From positions 186,001 through 250,000 of the forward strand of contig NZ_JARXYR010000002.1 in assembly GCF_029893635.1 (NCBI RefSeq): a stretch of DNA of 64,000 nt, written 5' to 3'. The translations under genes and the position numbers were made by a program. Position 1 is the first letter of the stretch; every line of letters begins with the position of its first letter. The notes under the pieces were generated by a model, which was not told where the DNA came from, searched no databases, and was given only the letters and a program-made list of their open reading frames with translations. This document shows positions 39,788-48,812 of the stretch, one piece after another. Source of the stretch: Variovorax sp. TBS-050B (GTDB taxonomy: Bacteria > Pseudomonadota > Gammaproteobacteria > Burkholderiales > Burkholderiaceae_C).

Positions 39788-42649
39788 ATGAAAGCCAGCA
39801 AGACACCTGCGCCCGCGAAGCGCCGGCAAGCCGAAGACCAACCCCTCATCGACGACATCCGGCTGTTGGGCCGCATCCTCGGCGACGTGATCCGCGAGCA
39901 GGAGGGGCCCGAGACCTACGCGCTGGTCGAGAAGGTCCGCACGCTCTCGGTCGCGTTCCGCCGCGATGCCGACCATGCGGCCGACCGCGCGCTCAAGAAC
40001 CTGCTCAAGGGGCTGAGCGCCGTCGAGACGGTGCGCGTGATCCGCGCCTTCACCTACTTCAGCCATCTTGCCAACCTGGCCGAGGACCGGCACCAGATCC
40101 GCCGCCGCACCGAGGCCGAGCGCGCCGGCGAAAGCGCCGACGGCGACCTGCAGACCGCCCTCGCGCGCATCCGCAAGGCGGGCGTCAAGCCCGAGGAAGT
40201 GGTGGCCTCGCTCGCGCACAGCTATGTGTCGCCGGTGCTGACCGCGCATCCGACCGAAGTGCAGCGCAAGAGCATCCTCGATGCCGAGCGCGCGATCGCG
40301 CAGCTGCTCACCGCGCGCGACGAGATCAAGCTGCGCCAGAGCGCCTATGCCGGCGCCAAGGACGCACTCACGCCGCTCGAATTCGCCGAGAACGAAACGC
40401 AGATGCGCATCCGCGTCACGCAGCTGTGGCAGACGCGGCTGCTGCGCTTCTCCAAGCTCACCGTGGCCGACGAGATCGAGAACGCGCTGAGCTACTACGA
40501 GGCCACCTTCCTGCGCGAGATCCCGCGCGTCTACGCCGACCTCGAGAAGGCGCTCGGCCAGGGCGGCACGGTGCCGTCGGTGGCGCCTTTCCTGCGCATG
40601 GGCCAGTGGATCGGCGGCGACCGCGACGGCAACCCCAACGTCACGGCCGAGACGCTCGAATACGCGCTGCGGCGGCAGGCCGAACTCGCGCTGCGCCACT
40701 ACCTCACCGAGGTGCACTACCTTGGCGGCGAGCTCTCGGTGTCGGCCACGCTGGTCGACGTGTCGGTGGAGATGCAGGCGCTGGCCGAGCGTTCGCCCGA
40801 CACCAGCGAGCACCGCAAGGACGAGCCCTATCGCCGCGCGCTGACCGGCGTGTACGCGCGCCTCGCGGCCACGCTGCGCGAGCTCACCGGCGGCGAGGCC
40901 GCGCGCCACGCCGTGCCGCCGCAGAACCCCTACCCCGCGGCCGAGGAGTTCCTGGCCGACCTGCGCACGATCGAGGAATCGCTCGGCGAGAAGCACGGCA
41001 GCGTGCTCGCGGCGCCACGCCTGCGGCCGCTGATCCGCGCGGTCGAGGTGTTCGGCTTCCACCTCGCCACGGTGGACCTGCGCCAGAGCTCCGACAAGCA
41101 CGAGGCCGTGATCGCCGAACTGCTCGCCACCGCGCGCATCGAGCCCGCCTACGCCGGGCTGGCCGAGGAAGCCAAGCAGACGCTGCTGCTCAAGCTGCTC
41201 GACGACGCACGCCCGCTGCGCGTGCCCGATGCCGCGTACTCGCCGCTCGCCGCCAGCGAGCTCGCGATCTTCGCGGCCGCGCGCACCGCGCGTGCGCGCT
41301 ACGGCGCGGCCGCGATCCGCCACTACATCATCAGCCACACCGAGACGGTGAGCGACCTGCTCGAAGCTCTGCTGCTGCAGAAGGAAGTCGGCCTGCTGCG
41401 CGGCAGCCTGAGCGAGAACGCGGTGTGCGACCTGATCGTCGTGCCGCTGTTCGAGACCATCGAGGACCTGCGCAATGCCGCGCCGATCGTGCGCGCCTTC
41501 TACGGCCTGCCCGGCATCGCCGAACTGGTGGAGCGCTCCGGCGGCGAGCAGGACGTGATGCTCGGCTACAGCGACAGCAACAAGGACGGCGGCATCTTCA
41601 CCAGCAACTGGGAGCTCTACCGCGCCGGCACCGCGCTGGTGGCGCTGTTCGACGAACTCAACAAGAAGAAGGCAGCCGCGCGCAACGGCCGCCCGCCGAT
41701 CCGGCTGCGCATGTTCCACGGCCGCGGCGGCACGGTGGGACGCGGCGGCGGCCCGAGCTACCAGGCGATCCTCGCGCAGCCGCCGGGCACGGTGCGCGGC
41801 CAGATCCGGCTCACCGAGCAGGGCGAGGTGATCGGCTCCAAGTACGCCAACCGCGAGATCGGCCGGCGCAACCTCGAGACGCTGGTGGCCGCCACGCTCG
41901 AGGCCACGCTGCTGCCGCAGGGCAAGTCCGCGCCCGCCACCTTCCTCTCGGCGGCGGCCGAACTCTCGTCGGCGAGCATGGCGGCCTACCGCAAGCTGGT
42001 GTACGAGACGCCGGGCTTCGGCGACTACTTCTTCGGCGCGACGCCGATCCGCGAGATCGCCGAACTCAACATCGGTTCGCGCCCCGCCTCGCGCAACCCG
42101 AGCCACAAGATCGACGACCTGCGCGCGGTGCCGTGGAGCTTCAGCTGGGGCCAGTGCCGGCTCACGATCCCGGGCTGGTTCGGCTTCGGCTCGGGCGTGG
42201 AGCAGTTCCTCGCGGCGGCGGCCACGCCGGCGGCGCGCAAGGAGCGGGTGGCGGTGCTGCGCCGCATGTACGCGCAGTGGCCGTTCTTTCGCACGCTGCT
42301 GTCGAACATGGACATGGTGCTGGCCAAGAGCGACCTGGCGCTGGCCTCGCGCTACGCCGAACTCGTGAGCGACCGCAAGCTGCGCCAGAAGGTGTTCTCG
42401 ATGATCGACGCCGAGTGGCACCGCACCTCCGACGCGCTCACGCTGATCACCGGCGCGAAGCAGCGGCTCGAAGGCAACGCCGAGATGCAGCGCTCGGTGC
42501 GCCACCGCTTCCCCTACATCGACCCGCTGCACCACCTGCAGGTCGAGCTCATGCGCCGCTACCGCGCGGGCGACGGCGGCGAGCGGCTGCAGCGCGGCAT
42601 CCACATCTCCATCAACGGCGTGGCCGCCGGGTTGCGCAACACCGGCTGA
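39788..42649 (+). CDS. ppc: Phosphoenolpyruvate carboxylase
   Basis: Ppc makes oxaloacetate from phosphoenolpyruvate and bicarbonate, refilling the citric acid cycle. The 953-residue protein has the catalytic His in [12 protein letters not shown], the phosphoenolpyruvate-binding [13 protein letters not shown], the Lys in [11 protein letters not shown], and the Arg/Gly loop [16 protein letters not shown]. It ends [12 protein letters not shown], the normal C terminus. The start ATG at 39788 is divergent from hemC with about 100 bp between, so the promoters share a short region that includes a TGCTAGCA palindrome at 39723-39730. Confidence 0.97.
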   Translation: MKASKTPAPAKRRQAEDQPLIDDIRLLGRILGDVIREQEGPETYALVEKVRTLSVAFRRDADHAADRALKNLLKGLSAVETVRVIRAFTYFSHLANLAEDRHQIRRRTEAERAGESADGDLQTALARIRKAGVKPEEVVASLAHSYVSPVLTAHPTEVQRKSILDAERAIAQLLTARDEIKLRQSAYAGAKDALTPLEFAENETQMRIRVTQLWQTRLLRFSKLTVADEIENALSYYEATFLREIPRVYADLEKALGQGGTVPSVAPFLRMGQWIGGDRDGNPNVTAETLEYALRRQAELALRHYLTEVHYLGGELSVSATLVDVSVEMQALAERSPDTSEHRKDEPYRRALTGVYARLAATLRELTGGEAARHAVPPQNPYPAAEEFLADLRTIEESLGEKHGSVLAAPRLRPLIRAVEVFGFHLATVDLRQSSDKHEAVIAELLATARIEPAYAGLAEEAKQTLLLKLLDDARPLRVPDAAYSPLAASELAIFAAARTARARYGAAAIRHYIISHTETVSDLLEALLLQKEVGLLRGSLSENAVCDLIVVPLFETIEDLRNAAPIVRAFYGLPGIAELVERSGGEQDVMLGYSDSNKDGGIFTSNWELYRAGTALVALFDELNKKKAAARNGRPPIRLRMFHGRGGTVGRGGGPSYQAILAQPPGTVRGQIRLTEQGEVIGSKYANREIGRRNLETLVAATLEATLLPQGKSAPATFLSAAAELSSASMAAYRKLVYETPGFGDYFFGATPIREIAELNIGSRPASRNPSHKIDDLRAVPWSFSWGQCRLTIPGWFGFGSGVEQFLAAAATPAARKERVAVLRRMYAQWPFFRTLLSNMDMVLAKSDLALASRYAELVSDRKLRQKVFSMIDAEWHRTSDALTLITGAKQRLEGNAEMQRSVRHRFPYIDPLHHLQVELMRRYRAGDGGERLQRGIHISINGVAAGLRNTG

Positions 42650-42671
42650 CCGGGGCGCCGCAGCGCCCCAT

Positions 42672-42697
42672 GCTCCCGCGCCCGTGCGCGCGGGAGC
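42672..42697 (+). terminator. GC-rich hairpin after ppc
   Basis: The stem GCTCCCGCGC/GCGCGGGAGC with a six-base loop begins 23 bases after the ppc stop codon. The sequence after it is GCCTTCCTCT, so there is no strong T-run. It may terminate ppc weakly or protect the 3' end. The rest of the gap up to 42932 holds the operator site and the leader of the NCS1 permease gene. Confidence 0.5.
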
Positions 42698-42847
42698 GCC
42701 TTCCTCTCCAACCTCGACCTCGGCCCCCAGGGCGGCCGATGCGCGCCCCTGCGCGGTGCAGCCCGCGCCCCAGGCCAGGGCGGCGCGCACGTTCTCAGGG
42801 AATGTACGGATATATGAGTTTCCGGATGCCCTTGATCGCATCCATTT

Positions 42848-42859
42848 TTTGTATACAAA
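42848..42859. promoter_or_regulatory. Perfect palindrome TTTGTATACAAA, candidate GntR operator
   Basis: This 12-base palindrome is 73 bases before the NCS1 permease ATG. The core TTGTATACA recurs in a near-palindrome at 47082-47097 before the NCS2 permease. Palindromes centred on GTATAC with TTG/CAA arms are typical sites for FCD-type GntR regulators, and a gene for one (45242-46018) lies between the two sites. Assignment of that regulator to the sites is inference. Confidence 0.6.
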
Positions 42860-42932
42860 TATCGAACTCATAACGGGCGCGAAATTTGCGTCGCATCGGG
42901 CTTCCCAACCAACCACTCAACGAGGTAAGACC

Positions 42933-44429
42933 ATGAGCACAGTCGCCAGCGACGCCCCCATCGGGGTCGGCGAGTCCGTCACCGGGCCGCACGCGGAATC
43001 GAACGCCCTCATCAAGCCCGGCTACCACCCGCGGCTGACGAACGAAGACCTCGCCCCGCTGAAGAAACAGACCTGGGGCCAGTACAACATCTTCGCGTTC
43101 TGGATGTCCGACGTGCACAGCGTGGGCGGCTACATCACGGCCGGCAGCCTGTTCGCGCTCGGCCTGTCGAGCTGGCAGGTGCTGGTGGCGCTGCTCGTGG
43201 GCATCGTGATCGTGCAGGTGTTCTGCAACCTCGTGGCCAAGCCCAGCCAGGTGACCGGCGTGCCCTACCCCGTGGTGTGCCGCGCCTCCTTCGGCGTGCT
43301 CGGCGCCAACATCCCGGCCATCATCCGCGGCCTGATCGCGGTGGCCTGGTACGGGGTGCAGACCTACCTCGCCTCGGCCGCCTTCATGGTGCTGGCGCTG
43401 CACATGTTCCCCAACCTCGCGCCCTACGCGGACGTGGCGCAGCACGGCTTCGTGGGCCTCTCCACGCTCGGCTGGGTGGCCTTCATGATCATGTGGGTGC
43501 TGCAGGCCTTCGTGTTCTGGCACGGCATGGAAGCGATCCGCAAGTTCATCGACTGGGCCGGCCCCGCGGTGTACGTGGTGATGGCCGTGCTCTGCGGCTG
43601 GCTGGTGTGGAAGGCCGGCTGGCAGAACATCGACCTGAACCTCGGCGGCATCAAGTTCCAGGGCTGGGACGCGCTGCCGGTGATGCTCTCGGCGATCGCG
43701 CTGGTGGTGAGCTACTTCAGCGGGCCGATGCTCAACTTCGGCGACTTCTCGCGCTACGGCAAGAGCTTCGAGGCGGTGAAGAAGGGCAACTTCTGGGGCC
43801 TGCCGGTCAACTTCGTGTTCTTCTCGCTGCTGACCGTGATCACCACCGCGGCCACGCTGCCGGTGTTCGGCGAACTGATCACCGACCCGGTCCACACCGT
43901 CGGCAAGATCGACAGCACCACCGCCGTGGTGCTGGGCGCGCTGACCTTCATGATCGCCACCATCGGCATCAACATCGTCGCCAACTTCGTCTCGCCGGCC
44001 TTCGACTTCTCGAACGTGGCGCCGCAGCACATCAGCTGGCGCACGGGCGGCATGATCGCCGCGGTGGGCTCGGTGTTCCTCACGCCGTGGAACCTCTACA
44101 ACAGCCCCGAGGTCATCCACTACACGCTCGACGTGCTGGGCTCCTTCATCGGACCGCTGTTCGGCATCCTGATCGCCGACTACTACATCGTGCGCCGCCA
44201 GCGCATCGACGTGGACGCGCTCTACACCATGAACACCAGCGGCGCGTACTGGTACAGCGGCGGCTACAACCCGAAGGCCATCCAGGCCATGATCCCCTCG
44301 GCGATCGTGCCCATCCTCTGCGTGATGGTGCCCACGCTGCGTGGCGCGGCGAACTACGCCTGGTTCATCGGCATGGCGCTGGGCTTCGTGATCTACGCGC
44401 TGCTGAACCGCAACCACAGACCGAACTGA
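42933..44429 (+). CDS. NCS1 family permease (probable allantoin/hydantoin/purine transporter)
   Basis: This 498-residue inner-membrane protein has about 12 membrane segments. The N-terminal PRLTNEDLAPLKKQTWGQYNIFAFW is the NCS1 hallmark, followed by VHSVGGYITAGSLFALGLS. The related helix 3-4 region includes GVPYPVVCRASFGVLGANIPA, which resembles the PucI/Mhp1-like NCS1 transporters for allantoin, hydantoins or cytosine. The direct downstream gene is a hydantoin/allantoin-type racemase, which supports a cyclic-ureide substrate, but this is inference. The ATG at 42933 follows an AGGTAAG ribosome-binding stretch. A palindromic operator precedes it. Confidence 0.88.
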   Translation: MSTVASDAPIGVGESVTGPHAESNALIKPGYHPRLTNEDLAPLKKQTWGQYNIFAFWMSDVHSVGGYITAGSLFALGLSSWQVLVALLVGIVIVQVFCNLVAKPSQVTGVPYPVVCRASFGVLGANIPAIIRGLIAVAWYGVQTYLASAAFMVLALHMFPNLAPYADVAQHGFVGLSTLGWVAFMIMWVLQAFVFWHGMEAIRKFIDWAGPAVYVVMAVLCGWLVWKAGWQNIDLNLGGIKFQGWDALPVMLSAIALVVSYFSGPMLNFGDFSRYGKSFEAVKKGNFWGLPVNFVFFSLLTVITTAATLPVFGELITDPVHTVGKIDSTTAVVLGALTFMIATIGINIVANFVSPAFDFSNVAPQHISWRTGGMIAAVGSVFLTPWNLYNSPEVIHYTLDVLGSFIGPLFGILIADYYIVRRQRIDVDALYTMNTSGAYWYSGGYNPKAIQAMIPSAIVPILCVMVPTLRGAANYAWFIGMALGFVIYALLNRNHRPN

Positions 44430-44457
44430 CCCCAAGCATCGAAAGGAAGGCCGCCAC

Positions 44458-45195
44458 GTGCGCATCAAGATCATCAATCCCAACACCACCTGGAGCATGA
44501 CCGAGAAGATCGGTGCCTGCGCCCGCGCGGTAGCGCACGCCGGCACCGAGATCGTGGCCGTGAGCCCCTCGATGGGACCGGTGTCGATCGAGAGCCACTA
44601 CGACGAGGCGCTGGCCGTGCCCGGCCTGCTGCAGGAGATCGCGGCCGGCGAGCGCGAGGGCATCGACGGCTACGTGATCGCGTGCTTCGGCGACCCGGGA
44701 CTCAAGGCCGCGCGCGAGCTCGCACGCGGCCCGGTGGTCGGCATCGCGGAGGCCGCGATGCATCTGGCGAGCATGGTCGCGAGCCGCTTTAGCGTGGTCA
44801 CCACGCTCAGCCGCACCATGGGCCAGGCCTGGCACCTGGCCGAGATCTACGGCATGCAGCGCTTCTGCGCCAACGTGCGCGCCTGCGAACTGCCGGTGCT
44901 CGAACTGGAAGAACCCGGCTCCAATGCGCGCGAACGCATCGTCGACGAATGCCGGCGCGCGCTCGAGGAGGACGGCTCGGATTGCATCGTGCTCGGCTGC
45001 GCCGGCATGACCGACCTGTGCGCGCACATCGCCGGGCTGCTCGGCGTGCCGGTGATCGACGGCGTGGCGGCCGGCACCAAGCTGGTCGAATCGATGGTGG
45101 CGCTGCGGCTCGGCACGAGCAAGCGCGGCGAGCTCGCGCAGCCGCTGCCCAAGCCGATCGTCGGCGCGCTCGAAGGCTTCACGCTCCACGGCTGA
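44458..45195 (+). CDS. Asp/Glu/hydantoin racemase family protein (hydantoin or allantoin racemase)
   Basis: This 245-residue enzyme has two active-site cysteines, C76 (VIACFGDPG) and C181 (VLGCAGMTD), the positions known as the acid/base pair in hydantoin racemases. The N terminus RIKIINPNTTWSMTEKI is the family start. It converts the enantiomers of a 5-substituted hydantoin or allantoin in the cytoplasm. It starts with GTG at 44458, 28 bases after the NCS1 permease, so the two are probably co-transcribed. No hydantoinase, allantoinase or carbamoylase is in the window, so the pathway around it is incomplete here. Confidence 0.9.
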   Translation: MRIKIINPNTTWSMTEKIGACARAVAHAGTEIVAVSPSMGPVSIESHYDEALAVPGLLQEIAAGEREGIDGYVIACFGDPGLKAARELARGPVVGIAEAAMHLASMVASRFSVVTTLSRTMGQAWHLAEIYGMQRFCANVRACELPVLELEEPGSNARERIVDECRRALEEDGSDCIVLGCAGMTDLCAHIAGLLGVPVIDGVAAGTKLVESMVALRLGTSKRGELAQPLPKPIVGALEGFTLHG

Positions 45196-45241
45196 CCGGC
45201 ACGGGCCGCGGGGGCGTCGACCGTCGAGCGACAATCCGCCC

Positions 45242-46018
45242 ATGCCACGCGCCCCCCGATCCACCGCCAAGCCCGCGCCCGCCGCGCCCTCGCCGATCGA
45301 CGAAGGTCCGGCCTCCGTGCCCGCCGGCGCGGCCGACAGGAACAGCTCCATCGAGAGCATTGCCCAGGACATCGCCACCGCCATCGTCGAGAAGCGGCTG
45401 CCGCCCGGCACCTGGCTGCGCGAGGAGGCGCTGGGGCGCGTCTATTCGGTGAGCCGCACGAAGATCCGCGCGGCCCTGCTCACGCTCTCGAAGGACAAGC
45501 TGATCGAGATCATTCCCGACAAGGGCGCCTTCGTCTGCCAGCCCACGGTCGAGGAAGCGCGCGAGGTGTTCGCGGTGCGCCGCATCCTCGAGACCGAGGT
45601 GGTGCGCCTGTTCATCGCCAACGCCCGGCCGCGCGACTACCAGGCGCTGGAGCAGCACATCCGCTTCGAGCGCAACGCGCTGCGCCAGAGCACCACCATG
45701 GGCAGCACCGTGCGCGAGAAGCTGCTCGGCGACTTCCACGTGGTGCTGGCCGAGGCCACGGGCAATCGAACGCTCGCGGAACTGGTGCGCGAGCTCGTCG
45801 CGCGCAGCTCGCTGATCGCGATGGTCTACCACTCCTCGAACGATCCGCACTGCTCGTCCGACGAGCACGCCGACTTCCTGCGCATCTGCCGCAAGGGCGA
45901 CGTCGAAGGCGCGGTCGCGAGCATGACGGAGCATCTGGAGCGCATCGAGGCCAGCCTCGAACTCGGCACCGGCAAGCCGGACCGCCAACTCGATCTGGTG
46001 AAGGCGCTGCTGGCCTGA
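45242..46018 (+). CDS. GntR family transcriptional regulator (FCD domain)
   Basis: This 258-residue DNA-binding protein has a Pro/Ala-rich lead of about 35 residues. A winged helix-turn-helix follows (EEALGRVYSVSRTKIRAALLTL, then KDKLIEIIPDKGAFV), and then an FCD ligand-binding domain with VRRILETEVVRLFI, GDFHVVLAEATGNRTLAELV and DEHADFLRICRKGD, which give the usual Asp/His metal-site pattern. It sits between the racemase and the epimerase-permease frame, so it probably regulates this locus. The palindromes at 42848 and 47082 fit its family's site type. Confidence 0.9.
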   Translation: MPRAPRSTAKPAPAAPSPIDEGPASVPAGAADRNSSIESIAQDIATAIVEKRLPPGTWLREEALGRVYSVSRTKIRAALLTLSKDKLIEIIPDKGAFVCQPTVEEAREVFAVRRILETEVVRLFIANARPRDYQALEQHIRFERNALRQSTTMGSTVREKLLGDFHVVLAEATGNRTLAELVRELVARSSLIAMVYHSSNDPHCSSDEHADFLRICRKGDVEGAVASMTEHLERIEASLELGTGKPDRQLDLVKALLA

Positions 46019-46029
46019 AAGGAGCGCCC

Positions 46030-48675
46030 GTGGTCGTCCTGGTCACCGGCAGCGCCGGCCATCTCGGCGAAGCGCTGATGCGCACGCTGCGCGCGAACGG
46101 CCGGGCGGCGCGCGGCATCGACCTGCTCGCGTCGCCGTTCACCGACCGCGTGGGCTCGATCACCGACTGCGGCTTCGTGCGCGACTGCCTGCGTGGCGTG
46201 CGCACGGTGCTGCATGCGGCCACGCTGCACAAGCCCCACGTGGCCACGCATCCGAAGCAGGACTTCGTCGACACCAACGTCTCGGGCACGCTCGCGCTGC
46301 TCGAGGAAGCGGTGGCGGCGCGCGTCGAGGCCTTCGTCTTCACCAGCACCACCAGCGCCTTCGGCGCCGCGCTCACGCCGGCGGCGGGCGAGCCTGCGGC
46401 CTGGATCACCGAGGAGGTGGCCTCGGTCCCGAAGAACATCTACGGCGTGACCAAGACCGCGGCCGAGGACCTGTGCGAGCTCTTCCATCGCAGGCACGGC
46501 CTGAACGCGATCGTGCTGCGCACCTCGCGCTTCTTTCCCGAGGCCGACGACGACGCCGAGGCCCGCGCGCGCCACACGCTGGAGAACGCGCAGGCCAACG
46601 AGCTGCTGCACCGCCGTGCCGACATCGCGGACATCGTCGACGCGCACCTCTGTGCCGCCGAGCGGGCACCAACGCTCGGCTTCGGGCGCTACATCGTCTC
46701 GGCCACCACGCCCTTCGGCCCCGGCGACCTCGCCCTGCTGCGCGACGATGCGCCGCGCGTGCTGCGCCGGCTCTTTCCCGATGGCGAGGCGCTCTATGCG
46801 CAGCGGGGCTGGACCCTGCCCGCGGGCATCGACCGCGTGTACGTGAACGCGCGTGCGCGGCAGGCGCTGGGCTGGAACCCGCGCTTCGGCTTCGCGCATG
46901 TGCTGCGGTGCCTGCGCGAAGGCCGCGACTTTCGCAGCGAACTCGCGCTCGCGGTCGGCAGCAAGGGCTACCACGCCGAGCCGTTCGAGGACGGGCCGTA
47001 TCCGGTGGCCGGAGAAGCGCGGAGCCGCGGCAACACCCGGATACGCGGCACCCGGGTTTTCCTCAAGAAGAATTGCCGCATAAATTGTATACAGTTTCGC
47101 GTACACCAGATGCGGTGGACGCGCTTGACGACTGCGCGCCACGCCCTCCATCTGTCTTTCTCTCATTGCCGCAGCAGGAGATTCACGATGTCGGCCGACT
47201 CCCTTTCCACAGTCCATCCGGTGGACCAGCGCCTGCCTTCGGGCAAGCTCGCGGCCCTGGGGCTTCAACATGTGCTGGTGATGTACGCGGGCGCCGTGGC
47301 GGTGCCGCTGATCGTCGGGCGCGCGCTCAAGCTCACGCCCGACGAGGTGGCGCTGCTGATCTCGGCCGACCTGTTCTGCTGCGGCATCGCGACGCTGATC
47401 CAGGCGCTCGGCGCCACGCAGTGGTTCGGCATCAAGCTGCCGGTGATGATGGGCGTGACCTTCGCCTCCGTGGCGCCGATGGTCGCCATCGCCAACGCCA
47501 ATCCGGGCCAGAACGGCGCGCAACTGCTGTTCGGCGCGATCATCGGCGCGGGCATCGTCTCGATCCTGATCGCGCCCTTCGTGAGCCGCATGCTGCGCTT
47601 CTTCCCGCCCGTGGTCACGGGCACGATCATCGCGGTCATCGGCATCAGCCTGATGCGCGTGGGCATCAACTGGATCTTCGGCAACCCGGTCGGGCCGACG
47701 GCGCCCGCGCTGGTCGATCCGGTCTATGCCAAGTGGCTCGCCGAGGTCACCTCGCCGGGCAGCTCCATCCCCGCGGTGCCCAAGGGCTTCGCGATCATGC
47801 CGACGGTGCCGAACCCCAAGTACGCCGATCTGTCGGGCCTGGGCGTGGCGGCGCTGGTGCTGGTGTCGATCCTGCTGATCGTGAAGTACGCGCGCGGCTT
47901 CGTCGCCAACATCTCGGTGCTGCTCGGCATCGTGATCGGCGCGGTGGTGGCCTCGGCCACGGGCCTGATGACCTACGAGAAGGTCGGCAAGGCGGCCTGG
48001 TTCGACGTGGTGCTGCCGTTCCACTTCGGCATGCCGCAGTTCGACCCGGTCCTGATCCTCACGATGACGCTGATCATGGTCGTGGTGATGATCGAATCGA
48101 CCGGCATGTTCCTCGCGCTCGGCGAGATGACCGAGCGCCGCATCTCGCAGCAGGACCTCGCCAAGGGCCTGCGCACCGACGGCCTGGGCACGCTGATCGG
48201 TGGCATCTTCAACACCTTCCCCTACACCAGCTTCTCGCAGAACGTGGGCCTGGTCGCGGTCACGGGCATCAAGAGCCGCTACGTGTGCGTGGCGGGCGGC
48301 GTGATCCTGATCGTGCTGGGCCTGCTGCCGAAGATGGCGGCGCTGGTCGAATCGCTGCCCACGGTGGTGCTCGGCGGCGCCGGCCTCGTGATGTTCGGCA
48401 TGGTGGCCGCCACGGGCATCCGCATCCTCGCGGGCGTGGACTTCAAGCACAACCGCCACAACGCGATGATCGTCGCGGTGTCGATCGGCATCGGCATGAT
48501 TCCGCTGATCGCGCCCAACTTCAAGCAGTGGATGCCGCATGCGATCCATTCGCTGATCGAATCGGGCATCCTGCTCGCGTCGATTGCGGCAGTGGCGCTG
48601 AACCTGTTCCTCAACGGCGCGAAGCACGACGAGGAGGCGGTGATCGCGGCGGCGAAGCACGCGGACGCGCACTGA
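46030..48675 (+). CDS. Single open frame: NAD-dependent epimerase/dehydratase joined to an NCS2 permease
   Basis: The frame of 881 residues has no stop codon. Residues 1 to about 330 are an NAD(P)-dependent epimerase/dehydratase domain (VLVTGSAGHLGEAL, TSTTSAFGAALTP, catalytic YGVTK); its natural end seems to be near AEPFEDGPYPV. About 50 residues of unrelated, Arg-rich sequence (RVFLKKNCRINCIQFRVHQM) then continue in frame into an NCS2 permease whose own ATG is at 47188. The GTG at 46030 follows AAAGGAG closely. The linking stretch includes an operator-like palindrome and the permease ribosome-binding site, so I read this as an epimerase gene that lost its stop codon, not as a designed fusion. 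Without experiment one 881-residue protein cannot be excluded. Confidence 0.7.
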   Translation: MVVLVTGSAGHLGEALMRTLRANGRAARGIDLLASPFTDRVGSITDCGFVRDCLRGVRTVLHAATLHKPHVATHPKQDFVDTNVSGTLALLEEAVAARVEAFVFTSTTSAFGAALTPAAGEPAAWITEEVASVPKNIYGVTKTAAEDLCELFHRRHGLNAIVLRTSRFFPEADDDAEARARHTLENAQANELLHRRADIADIVDAHLCAAERAPTLGFGRYIVSATTPFGPGDLALLRDDAPRVLRRLFPDGEALYAQRGWTLPAGIDRVYVNARARQALGWNPRFGFAHVLRCLREGRDFRSELALAVGSKGYHAEPFEDGPYPVAGEARSRGNTRIRGTRVFLKKNCRINCIQFRVHQMRWTRLTTARHALHLSFSHCRSRRFTMSADSLSTVHPVDQRLPSGKLAALGLQHVLVMYAGAVAVPLIVGRALKLTPDEVALLISADLFCCGIATLIQALGATQWFGIKLPVMMGVTFASVAPMVAIANANPGQNGAQLLFGAIIGAGIVSILIAPFVSRMLRFFPPVVTGTIIAVIGISLMRVGINWIFGNPVGPTAPALVDPVYAKWLAEVTSPGSSIPAVPKGFAIMPTVPNPKYADLSGLGVAALVLVSILLIVKYARGFVANISVLLGIVIGAVVASATGLMTYEKVGKAAWFDVVLPFHFGMPQFDPVLILTMTLIMVVVMIESTGMFLALGEMTERRISQQDLAKGLRTDGLGTLIGGIFNTFPYTSFSQNVGLVAVTGIKSRYVCVAGGVILIVLGLLPKMAALVESLPTVVLGGAGLVMFGMVAATGIRILAGVDFKHNRHNAMIVAVSIGIGMIPLIAPNFKQWMPHAIHSLIESGILLASIAAVALNLFLNGAKHDEEAVIAAAKHADAH
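47082..47097. promoter_or_regulatory. Near-palindrome AAATTGTATACAGTTT, candidate GntR operator
   Basis: Sixteen bases with one mismatched pair, centred on TGTATACA, lie 90 bases before the NCS2 permease ATG and inside the read-through linker of the upstream frame. The core matches the palindrome at 42848-42859, so both permease genes may share a regulator, plausibly the GntR protein encoded between them. Confidence 0.58.
47188..48675 (+). CDS. NCS2 family xanthine/uracil permease (internal start)
   Basis: This 495-residue inner-membrane permease begins MSADSLSTVHPVDQRLPSGK after an AGGAG ribosome-binding site at 5-10 bases. It has about 12-14 membrane segments. The NCS2 signature is in the QNVGLVAVTGIKSRYVC region, and the N-terminal LGLQHVLVMYAGAVAVPLIVG and the IESTGMFLALGEMTERRI block are of the xanthine/uric acid type. 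Purines such as xanthine or urate are likely substrates, but this needs proof. It shares its frame with the upstream epimerase. Gene context with the NCS1 permease, racemase and GntR regulator suggests a nitrogen-scavenging locus. Confidence 0.9.
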   Translation: MSADSLSTVHPVDQRLPSGKLAALGLQHVLVMYAGAVAVPLIVGRALKLTPDEVALLISADLFCCGIATLIQALGATQWFGIKLPVMMGVTFASVAPMVAIANANPGQNGAQLLFGAIIGAGIVSILIAPFVSRMLRFFPPVVTGTIIAVIGISLMRVGINWIFGNPVGPTAPALVDPVYAKWLAEVTSPGSSIPAVPKGFAIMPTVPNPKYADLSGLGVAALVLVSILLIVKYARGFVANISVLLGIVIGAVVASATGLMTYEKVGKAAWFDVVLPFHFGMPQFDPVLILTMTLIMVVVMIESTGMFLALGEMTERRISQQDLAKGLRTDGLGTLIGGIFNTFPYTSFSQNVGLVAVTGIKSRYVCVAGGVILIVLGLLPKMAALVESLPTVVLGGAGLVMFGMVAATGIRILAGVDFKHNRHNAMIVAVSIGIGMIPLIAPNFKQWMPHAIHSLIESGILLASIAAVALNLFLNGAKHDEEAVIAAAKHADAH

Positions 48676-48686
48676 ATCGCAGACGA

Positions 48687-48797
48687 ACAGCCGAACGCAG
48701 AAGTCGCGAAGGTTGCGCAGAGGTCGCAGAAGAACAGCCAAAAAAGGTGTCTTCTGCGACTTCTGCGGACCTTTGTCTTTCTTCTGCGTTCGGCTGT
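48687..48797. repeat. Nested inverted repeat between convergent genes (dispersed element)
   Basis: An outer perfect 17-base inverted repeat (ACAGCCGAACGCAGAAG at 48687-48703; its complement at 48781-48797) encloses an inner 11-base one (48723-48733 and 48750-48760). Several copies of a CGCAGAAG-like octamer lie inside. The element starts 12 bases after the NCS2 permease stop and ends 16 bases before the aldo/keto reductase stop, so it can act as a bidirectional terminator. The same 17-base arm occurs at 52914-52930. Confidence 0.75.
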
Positions 48798-48812
48798 CCG
48801 CTTTCAACAGCC

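Noticed and set aside
39725..42916. 1063-codon minus-strand frame opposite ppc
   Set aside because: Antisense shadow of ppc; product is compositionally biased and lacks motifs.
46030..48675. A purposeful epimerase-transporter fusion enzyme
   Set aside because: Not favoured, because the linker is Arg-rich and holds operator-like and ribosome-binding sequences. It remains possible and is stated as such in the finding.
45826..48807. 993-codon minus-strand frame opposite the epimerase and NCS2 permease
   Set aside because: His/Arg/Asp-rich shadow translation with no recognisable domain; both plus-strand domains are clear.
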